Of a DNA stretch of 20,618 nucleotides, positions 8,039-15,768 are shown piece by piece. The stretch lies in contig NWUY0304538894.1 in the NCBI GenBank assembly GCA_004151065.3, forward strand, positions 1 through 20,618, read 5' to 3'. The notes beneath the pieces were generated by a model. The model did not search any database. It was not told the origin of the DNA and saw only the letters and a program-made list of their open reading frames with translations. Position numbers and translations under genes: made by a program. This DNA is from Larix sibirica. Taxonomy: Eukaryota > Streptophyta > Pinopsida > Pinales > Pinaceae. How positions within the stretch are numbered: the first letter of the stretch is position 1; each line of letters opens with the position of its first letter.

Positions 8039-8114
8039 AAGATCACGGGGCCGAATCAAACCTTGACACCGCTATAAAGATCACGCGGACGAATCAAACC
8101 CTGGCGTCTGCTAT
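8039..8114. repeat. 38-bp tandem duplication in the VAC14 promoter
   Basis: 8039-8075 and 8077-8114 are two copies of a unit starting AAGATCACG.GG.CGAATC and ending GCTAT, with about 7 differences. The conserved core GAATCAAACC could be a duplicated protein-binding site, but no known motif is claimed. Confidence 0.85.
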
Positions 8115-8200
8115 TGACTGATACCCGGAAATTAAAAGCATAAAGTAATTAATATAAAACCGCGTCTAAGAACGCCAGAAACCAAAGGATAAAGCCCTCG

Positions 8201-8330
8201 CTGCGTAGAATACGAGCAGATCAGTGGATGTAGATTCCTCAACGCCGCTACCCATCTGGCCTTTCCATAATACCAGGGGTCTTTAAAAGACAGATTTTTT
8301 GGCGCGTTTGCCCTCTACGCAGACTGATCT
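8201..8330. repeat. Two spaced inverted motif pairs upstream of VAC14
   Basis: CTGCGTAGA at 8201-8209 is the reverse complement of TCTACGCAG at 8314-8322, and AGATCAGT at 8218-8225 is the reverse complement of ACTGATCT at 8323-8330. The two pairs occur in the same order on each side, not nested, so they do not form one simple hairpin. Confidence 0.6.
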
Positions 8331-8491
8331 TCGTCGGGCCGTTTTCGTCGAGAAGCGCTGTGGTGCACAGGGAGATCTGGAGAGCAGCTACCTGTTAAAT
8401 GAATCTTTATTATAGTTTTTGGTCTTGTTGATCACTGAAAAGAGACATGAAGACTAGCCAATTACAGTTACAGTTGTATCCCCTGATGACA

Positions 8492-8710
8492 ATTTGCATT
8501 TATTCTATAACTTCCTCCTCTATTTGGTTCCTACTTTTCTCCTGCCCATTTGCATTTATTGTAATATTTTCCCATTTTTGGCTTTTCACACTTCTCTCTC
8601 TGCCGCCATTTTTTATCCGTTGTGATATGTTCCAATGTTTTGCCCCTTTCCTTCTAAACACCATTTTTTATCCATTGTAGTATGTTCCAATGTTTTGCCC
8701 CTTTCCTTTT
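8492..8710. repeat. Degenerate ~57-bp minisatellite, about four copies
   Basis: Units begin near 8492, 8548, 8608 and 8663, at spacings of 56, 60 and 55 bp. The last two are nearly identical (CCATTTTTTATCC.TTGT... through TGCCCCTTTCCTT). The first two share ATTTGCATTTATT and a pyrimidine-rich second half. A 77-codon hydrophobic + strand frame over the region is a by-product of the T-rich repeat. Confidence 0.8.
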
Positions 8711-9300
8711 GACGGTTTCGATACTCACTTAGTCAACTTCGCCAAATTGATTCTATCCAAATAAGTTTTTTATATTTAGGGAATTTGAAATTTTTAGGAA
8801 TATATAAAAATTAAAAATATATAGAAAATTAATTTTTGGGATTGTTTAAAAAAATTATTATCTTAGGATATGATTAATATATATAATAAAAATAAAAGGC
8901 TTAATCGAAGCGTGGAATTTATGGGCCTTTTACTTATGCTATATGCTATCGGGTTGATGATTCTGCGGACCAAGTGTTTGTTGCATGTTCTTTTTCTTAA
9001 GATATGTAGGTTAAAGTATTAAGGATCTTGAAATGCAATATATTTTGGCAGACATCTTCTTTTGAAACCAATTTAAGATCTTGGGTACACATTTCTGGAA
9101 GTTTAAAAAATTTGTCACTTTTTATTATATGAAATATATGGTGCCATAGGAATTCGATTATTTTTTAGAACAAGAGGCGTACTTTGTACAATATTTCCAC
9201 AAAGATCATCAGTGAGTTTCGGGACTACCAGTAGGTGGAATCAACTCCTTGAATAAGATATTTAAGATTGCCAAACATATTGTAGGATCGTCCGGTGGGT
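8711..9300. other. AT-rich spacer, no gene seen
   Basis: Mostly A/T runs. 8813-8850 is a near copy of 10256-10293 (see the repeat entry). The part just left of 9300 may include LINE sequence upstream of the RNase H, but it is too decayed to assign. Confidence 0.35.
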
Positions 9301-10293
9301 ATGTTTGACGTGGAAGAAAAGAATGGTTTGTGTGGATCTGGGATGGTAATTTTTCTTGACCGAAACCACTTATACCAATGTTGGATGTCGATTGGAGCTG
9401 GAACAAACACAAGAGCTGAATTATTGGCCATATGGGGCCTTTTAATTTTTGATAGAAGGAAGGGTTTATTTTCTTTGCATATTTTGGGCGACTCACAGGT
9501 TGTAATAGGTTGGACGACTAATCGTTCAGGTCTTCAAATAATCGCTCTTGAAGCTTGGAAGGTAAACATCAAAGAATTATAATCTACCTTTTAGTCACTG
9601 CAGTTTCAGTGTATACAGAGACAACTAAATACTACAATTGACCGAATGTCAAAGCATGTGGTGGGAAAATTTGAAGGCCATATGCTTTTCAAAGAATTTA
9701 ACGAGGATTTGAGGATTGATGATGGCTCTTTCCAGGCATATGGAGAGCCATAAAAATTTTGTTTCTTACTAGCAGTGATATTATGTTATAGTATTTTGGT
9801 AGATTGTTGCAGAATATAACATTTCGAGGTGTGGAACTAACTCTATTTTGTCTTCTAAATGGATACTATTAATCTATGATATCTTACAGTTTATTAGAAT
9901 TTGTTGACATGTTTATGTCTATTTATTTGTCATAACTCGAGACTTCACTTTTTGGAGTTATTAAATATGCTTATGGGGGATTTACAACTCACAAAGTAGA
10001 GAGTTTTTATCTTTGAAATTTTTGCACAGTTGTCTTTGGTTCAAACTATCGAATATCAAGTTGTTAGTTTTTTTCTTGTTGGAAAAAGAATTTGGGTGGT
10101 TGGGAGGAATGATTGGTGCCCTCCCACCAAAATTCAATCCTTATAAATAACGTGTTTGAGTCCTTAAATAGGCCTATAAGATACTCTTATGTTGGACTTC
10201 CCATGTTCTCTCACAAACCTCCCTATAGTTAACACCAATATAAAAAACAATAAATAAAAATATATTGAAAATTAATTTTTAAAATTGTTTAAA
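8813..10293 (+). repeat. Pair of 38-bp AT-rich direct repeats flanking a LINE tail
   Basis: 8813-8850 and 10256-10293 match at 34 of 38 positions (AAAAATATAT.GAAAATTAAT and onward to ATTGTTTAAA). Both are followed by loosely similar ATGATTAA.ATAT stretches. They lie either side of the RNase H remnant at 9301-9753, about 1.44 kb apart. They may be two copies of a small AT-rich element, or the ends of one unit. Confidence 0.6.
9301..9753 (+). pseudogene. LINE RNase H domain remnant (+ strand)
   Basis: One frame from 9301 to the TAA at 9751-9753 reads as the type-I RNase H that ends ORF2 of plant L1-type LINEs: MFDVEEKNGLCGSGMVIFL, then NTRAELLAIWGLL, GDSQVVIGW and, past two in-frame stops (9580-9582 TAA and a TAG 9 nt later), FQCIQRQLNTTIDRMSK and a C-terminal GHMLFKEF stretch. 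The four carboxylates at the catalytic positions are all present (D of FDV, E of RAELL, D of GDSQ, D of IDRMSK). No reverse transcriptase was found upstream, so this is a 5'-truncated or broken copy. A stop-free 93-codon stretch followed by two stops suggests moderate age. Confidence 0.85.
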
Positions 10294-10640
10294 CACAATG
10301 TATAAATGATTAACATATCTAAAAAGGTAGTTAATTATTTATAAATAAAAATATTATTATTTAAAATATTATAATTTTACTTACTCTATTTCTATTCGAG
10401 TCTCTAGTAAAAAGACATATTGAGAATTTTTAAATGAATATATGGTGTCCAACTCTAGTCCAACGTTCAAAGAACAAATTCAATACATTACACTCTTCAC
10501 TTTTTCTCAACTCTAAGATTATTATTTTGAGTCTTTTATTTACAAAAGTTTTTAATTAATTTATTGCTAATTTCTTCTATTTCCTTTTTTTTCACTTTTC
10601 TAGTCTTCTAAGATTATTGTTTTTATCTTTTCTTATAAGC
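9754..10640. other. AT-rich spacer after the LINE tail
   Basis: No coding signal. The first few hundred bases may be LINE 3' UTR. A clear poly-A end or target-site duplication was not found. 10256-10293 is the second copy of the 38-bp AT-rich repeat. Confidence 0.3.
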
Positions 10641-11330
10641 TTTTTTTGTTCACAAGAAAAAAGACTATACTTTATATTATAAGTATAAGAAAGAGTACAG
10701 GAAAAGTCTCAGAAATTACTTAATATACAATACACCCAAAAAAACAAAGCCTTAGCGGGGCAACACCAACAAAGCCATCCCAAGCCACCAAGATAGAGAA
10801 CAACCAAATCGATCCATGAAACCAAAGAATATGAAAGCATCAAGAGTCCCACAACAAGATATATCAATCCTCAAAATGTATCAAAACAGTCCCAAAGGCA
10901 AAAAGAGACGAACCTCAAAGGAAAGTAAACGTAGGAAACTAATGCCGCCAGCGGAAAGAAGAAGACGGGCCAGACAGAAAAAATGCAGAAGGAAGAGGAC
11001 AGCTCAAAAGGCAAATAAATTCCAGTGTCCAAATATAGGTTGTTCTGCAACCATGCAAATCTCATAGAAAATACGACCCTCCTCAACTAAGAGACCTCTT
11101 CAAGAAAGTTCATCCGCGATCACGTTATGCTCCCGATAAATATGGATGATAGGAGTTAAAGGTTGAAGGTCCAGGAGAATCCTGGTCTGATCCAGCGAAA
11201 AAGTGAGAGCTAAGGCATTGATAGTAGCAAGAGAGTTAGCCCAATTAACTACTGTTAGAGCATCCCCCGTAATATGATCCAATGAGATATTGGACTGTGA
11301 AGAGAAAAATAACAGAAGGAAGAAAAAACC
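10641..11330 (-). mobile_element. 5'-truncated LINE copy, 3' end only
   Basis: On the minus strand the order is the RNase H end of ORF2 (about 11330 to 11004), a ~350-bp 3' UTR (11003 to about 10655) and a short A7 at 10647-10641, preceded by AATATAAAG-like sequence typical of LINE 3' ends. Only the last ~690 bp are present, the usual result of incomplete reverse transcription. The exact 5' junction and target duplications could not be fixed. Confidence 0.7.
11004..11330 (-). pseudogene. LINE RNase H C-terminal remnant (- strand)
   Basis: The minus strand encodes LLLFFSSQSNISLDHITGDA, then LTVVNWANSLATINALAL, IIHIYREHNVIADELS, an in-frame TGA at 11100-11102, RGLLVEEGRIFYEICMVAEQ and WNLFAF, ending at the TGA at 11004-11006. 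This is the second half of a plant LINE RNase H: the Asp of GDAL and the last Asp of IADELS occupy catalytic positions. The Asp/Glu from the N-terminal half are absent because the copy starts inside the domain. The basic + strand frame at 10816-11067 is antisense to this gene end and its 3' UTR. Confidence 0.83.
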
Positions 11331-11635
11331 TCGATAATCAGTCTAATCAGGAAGGAAAAACCTATTGAAGGAACAACATTGTCAAGAACGTTGTAGAGAA
11401 TTCATAACCTTCTTATCTTTCTAGATTATGTATGCCTTCCACACATCATAAAGACAAACAATTCTCAAGCTGATAGCATGGCTAATGAAGTTGTTTACTT
11501 GGATAGGGGGAGCTTGGTAAAAAATGGGGGTCTCCCTAGGATGTTTTGGATACCTTAACACATCCTCATGGTATTATTTATCAATCATATATAACCTAAG
11601 TATATTGACCACTTATATCTCATGCAAGACAAAGG
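11331..11635. other. Spacer with a short protein-like frame
   Basis: No recognised gene. On the + strand, 11473-11552 reads MANEVVYLDRGSLVKNGG and LPRMFW without a stop. It may belong to the unidentified decayed sequence to the right. Confidence 0.25.
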
Positions 11636-12675
11636 ATGAGCACTATCCAAGTGTTAAAGGCACAATATGAATTTTGCATGCCATATATGTCCTGCAATGG
11701 GAAGATAGGAGACTTAACTTTCCCTCGTGCCTACTGTACTCACACACTTGCTATCAAATTGGTGTATGGTTCAATTTATGATGGAGTTTGTGGAGATGCA
11801 ATATGTAAGTGGGATAATGTCAACGAGTGATGGTTATAGAAGTCTACATTGCATGGAATTTATGAGAAAATATTTGGTTTCAAGGCCCTCCATTAACCTC
11901 TGGTTGGTGAATTGTATTTGTGGTCTTTCATGTGGGGATATCTCTTCTCACAGTGCACTCTTAGACAATGAGTAGTCTTTGGATCACCTTTGACAGTGGT
12001 AAGTGTACTCGCCCTTCTTGGGCCACCTTTCTCATTGCACAGACCTTCATGCTTTGGCTATTAATAGGATTTTGGGTGGAATTCTAGTCGGTTTTAGAGT
12101 GACAATTGGAAACAGGATTTGTCTTTTATTTGGAAGGGCTTATTAGCCACTCCATAAGAAGAGTCTACAGACAGTTCAAGATCCCTTCTTTAATTTTTCT
12201 AGTCATAGAGGGAACTTAGAAGCTAATGCCAATAGGTGATTTACTTCTCAGAATGGAAAATACTCCTAATTCAGTATGGCATAATGGTGAGGGGAACATT
12301 GAGATAAAAAAGATTCTAAGACAAATGTCAAGGCAGTTAGAAATAACGAGGTAGGCCATTGCATGGAGAAGAGGCAAAAAAATAGGAATTGGGATCCAAG
12401 TTCAAGGAATAAAATATGAATATGATAAATTGGCTAGCGATTCATAAATGCATCACAATGTTACCTTGGGATTTATTCAAATATCCCAATCAATGGTTAG
12501 TTTTCTAGATGTTTCCATAGGTTCGGTGAAATATTAGGCCATTGAAGGAGAAATTGTGTAGCAGACTGCAATGGCTCTATTAGGACAACAAAATGTTCAT
12601 GAAGAACAAGGCATTGGGAGGGATGATATGTCAATGGAGGAAGCCCAAAGCAGGCATAAATTTGGTCACCAATAA
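11636..12675 (+). pseudogene. Decayed coding-like sequence, family unknown
   Basis: Several + frames carry protein-like blocks. 11636-11830 gives YEFCMPYMSCNGKIGDLTFP; 11727-11975 gives an overlapping frame with MQYVSGIMSTSDGYRSLHC. The most consistent stretch is one frame from the ATG at 12253 to the TAA at 12673-12675 (141 codons), interrupted by only four stops. It includes ILRQMSRQLEITR, GKKIGIGIQVQGIKYEYDKL, FIQISQSMVSFLDVSIGSVK and MALLGQQNVHEEQGIGRDD. Charged, varied composition over such a length suggests a former gene or element ORF rather than chance. I do not recognise any domain. It may be the gag-like or accessory ORF of a retroelement, or a host gene relic. Confidence 0.35.
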
Positions 12676-12859
12676 TTTCTCTTTTGTTATTTATTTGTAT
12701 TTTGCTTCTAGGAAAATATGTTAGACAATATATTTATAGGCATAACAAAAATTCTCCAGGCTTTGCATGCAATAGGTTATATTTTTAGGAAGATAGTATC
12801 ATTTTGGATAAGCTTTGCAAAACAATTTTGTATGGTTTTTTAAACTCTTGTGTACTATT

Positions 12860-12924
12860 ATGGCTACATGGATTTCCAATAGTCCCTTTATTAATATAAA
12901 AATCTAATTGTTCTTGTAAAAAAA
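12860..12924 (+). other. LINE-like 3' end with short poly-A
   Basis: TTTATTAATATAAAAATCTAA followed by a TTCTTG and A7 (12918-12924) resembles the 3' UTR ends of plant LINEs. It could close an element containing the unidentified sequence at left. No target duplication was identified. Confidence 0.3.
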
Positions 12925-13150
12925 TGATATGCCTTTATTGCATCCAGAGAAGCAATGTACATTTTACAGCCTATTATCAAATAGATTATCGACACATTCG
13001 TTCCATTATTCCAACATATGTTGGTGAAATATCTATCTCTCTCTATATAAAACAATGTAATAATCAAATCATACCAACCATTAATAAAAGATAAATTTAA
13101 AGCAAGTTTTGCTAAAAGGTAGATACCTTAAACATTACGCTATGTATATA
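12925..13150. other. Spacer left of the large LINE
   Basis: AT-rich sequence without open frames or recognised repeats. Confidence 0.3.
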
Positions 13151-13540
13151 TTTTGATAGTGTTAGAAATAAAGGCGGCGAACCCGACCTAGCAATGGAGG
13201 ACAACCCAACATAGCAATGGAAGTTAGTGGTATGGTGAACATGGGCACATCTACATAGGCTTATTGTATAGGTGTTCCAGTTTTTAAGTATGGTTTTTCT
13301 CCACTATGTCATCGTTTTTAATCTAGCAATTGGAGGTTTGACAGTTTTATGAGTTTTCTTTGGAGCATGCTCCAACAAGACATTGCCATGATTTTTACCT
13401 TTTTTAGCGGCCTCTCATCTCGTGATTCTTTTGGTATACACCTTCGGGGTTGATGATTGTGGAATGTTTTCAAGGCGCTAGTTAATAACTTGTTGTCAAT
13501 TCCTTTTGAGGTTTCCTATGAATTTTAGCTTTTCGGACAT

Positions 13541-15768
13541 ATGGTGGATGGTGGATACCCTATCTCTACCTCACTTCCTGACTTTGGTATACTAACCAAA
13601 TCACTTAAGAGTCAGATAGTTAAGGAACATTCCACATTGGATTATAGGCTCGTTAATCCATGGTACTGGAAAAAAGAGTTGGAAGCGACACTTGGAGGGC
13701 ATTAACACTCTGTTCGACCCAACCCCACCCCTTCGGGCTCTAAGCCAATTCATCTTCCTCCAGAGACGGGTGCAAAGTTAGATTATTCACATGGTCTGGA
13801 GGATAGTGCTCCTAAACAGAGGAAACTGAGTTGAAAGCATAAATGTATTAAGTTAAATTCAAATACTATGCATTTGGTACTCAGTGCAGATGTGAAGATG
13901 CACTGGGTCATGGAATTATCCAAAACAATGGTTTTAGGGCATTTCCTAGGCAAGAGGATGGGGGTGAAGACCCTTTGGTCCTAGGCTGTTGATACCTGGA
14001 TAAAGGTTCTTGATTACGCTCCCAAGTGTTATTTTCTTACTCGTGTTTGGCTCGGTCTAGTTTTCATGTCTTCTTTAGATGTGTTGCATATTTTAGAAGA
14101 GATTTGGAAGTGGGATTCGTCGGTCCTCTCTCTAAAATATTGGACCCCTCATTTTAACGCTCATAGAGAGTGCCATCATTCTATTCCTATATAGATTAAG
14201 CTCCTAGGGCTTCCCTCTAATTTGTGGACCATGGAAATATTCAAGTTATTGGGTTCCTCACTAAGCACATTTGTAGATGCAAATATGTCTTTCCTAGAGA
14301 CTGGAGATTTAACGGTGGTCAGGATCCTCACTGAGCTTGACATCTATGATGGACTTCTTCTGGAAATGACTATCACTTTGGGTAAGAGGGGCATAATCCA
14401 TAAGCTAGATTGTGTTTATTTACCATTTCATTATAACAGGTGCCATAAATATCCCCACCTGAGTGAGTGCACCCTCCCTTTTAATGACACTCGCCATGGT
14501 GGGAGTGATTCCTTTAAGCCCGTGGTCAAGAGAGTTTCTACATTCCAACAGCCCATAAGATTGCAACCAAAGGTCTAGATGATTAAGAATATTTCAGACG
14601 ATACATCTCAAGCTCAGAATCCTAGGTGTGATGAGTCTTCTACTTAGCATCATCAGGTCTCGGATATGATGGACCCATTACCGAATCACTTAGCTGATGA
14701 TGATTTATCATATTATTTTCACTATAGTTATGCTTTTTTCCTCTCTCTTCGTTGGTTTCTATCACTGGTAGGGTCCCTGAATCGAGCATCATTGAATCTT
14801 GTCGACACTAACTTACTCTCTCTATCCCCTTCCCACCCGATGGTGTATTATTGCTTTCTATGTATTTCAGCTTGACCTTGATCTCTCTCTCTCCCCCTAA
14901 TGATTTGGTCAAGACAGTGTCTGCCTCCATCAACCCTCTCTCCATCCTTATCGAAACTTGAAAGACCTCTCCCACAACTTATGGATGTAGGGTCTTTATC
15001 TGAACTTGTAGGGACTCTCAACCACTTATCAATGGACCTATCCCTGGCCCTCTCATTGGTTCTGGATTCTTTTCATCCATCCACTATCTATGATAACCCC
15101 CATCATTTTTTTCCTATTAGCCACCTACACTCCACACTGATTGATTCTATACCTGATGCCCCTTTAATGGATAATCCCATTTCCTTGGTCCCCTCAATCC
15201 ATACCTCTGCTCGTTTATCTAACCTTGGTTGGTAAGTATTGATTTCACGCCATCAAATCTCAGAAACATAGAGGGATCTTATTCTCTTTCGATGGACCTA
15301 TGCACTTTGCCTCGCCTCTCATCTCCCTACCCATTGAACCCCCCCCCCAGAATACCGCGACCCTTACCCTTGAACACCTCCCCCTCAACACTATATGAGC
15401 TTGATCAAGTTGCATTGACTTCCCCTCATCATATTTCTAACTCTTAGAGGGTTCCTTTTGTTTCCCTTTCGAAGTCCTTCTAGCCATTGATGCCTCCCTT
15501 GTCACATCTCCTTGATAATTTGCGAGCCACATCAACTTTATCCCATGGATACTCTCTTATATCATGCGAGAAAGTTGATGGTGGTCATACATTTTCTGGT
15601 GGGGGATTAGCCCATATAATATTATCATAGAAAATCCCTTGACTACGGGGCATATCTTCTACTCTATCTCAAGCTAGGGTGCAAGTTATCTGTGATATCT
15701 CAACGGGTAAACAACATATTATTGATGGGACCCTTAGAGCAAAGCCATCCCTAGATTTGTCTCCCTAA
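13541..15768 (+). pseudogene. LINE ORF1: DUF4283-like protein with damaged zinc knuckle
   Basis: From the ATG at 13541 one frame continues to about 15225, then shifts once and runs to the TAA at 15766-15768, about 742 codons. The first part (MVDGGYPISTSLPDFGILTK) is followed at about 13870-14380 by the DUF4283-type RNA-binding region (VLGHFLGKRMGVKTLWS, IKLLGLPSNLWTMEIFKLLG). A knuckle at about 14432-14470 reads YNRCHKYPHLSEC, so the first Cys of the CCHC is Tyr and the His-Cys spacing is one short. The remainder is Pro/Ser/Leu-rich and ends QVICDISTGKQHIIDGTL. Stops at 13703 (TAA), 13832 (TGA), 13982 (TAG), 14192 (TAG) and several later ones interrupt it; at 14192 the expected residue is Trp (PIW). 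The same frame is readable upstream to about 13340, so the true start could be earlier. The product would coat LINE RNA. Confidence 0.85.

Larger units (their letters stand above)
7829..8420 (-). promoter_or_regulatory. CpG-rich leader and promoter region of VAC14
   Basis: From about 7740 to 8360 the sequence is markedly richer in G+C and CpG (CCGCGT, GGCGCG, CGTCGG, CGCGG words) than the AT-rich transposon sequence around it. That is typical of an unmethylated promoter of a housekeeping gene, and it lies immediately 5' of the VAC14 start. No convincing minus-strand TATA box is placed. TATAAA words on the + strand at about 8073 and 8152 could serve a divergent transcript, but no + strand gene is evident. 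Confidence 0.45.

Noticed and set aside
7829-8059. In-frame N-terminal extension of VAC14
   Set aside because: The frame is open to 8059, but family members start just before VLRNL and the extra sequence is Cys/Arg-rich and not conserved; treated as leader.
8447-8680. 77-codon hydrophobic + frame resembling a small membrane protein
   Set aside because: It is produced by the T/C-rich minisatellite units.
8492-8710. CRISPR-like array
   Set aside because: The units are contiguous and degenerate without unique spacers, and the DNA is a plant nuclear genome.
9209-9496. Two overlapping minus-strand frames of 95 and 68 codons
   Set aside because: Both are antisense shadows of the LINE RNase H coding on the + strand.
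10816-11067. Very basic 83-codon + frame rich in Lys/Arg
   Set aside because: It is antisense to the end of a LINE RNase H and its T/C-rich 3' UTR, which explains the Lys/Arg codons.
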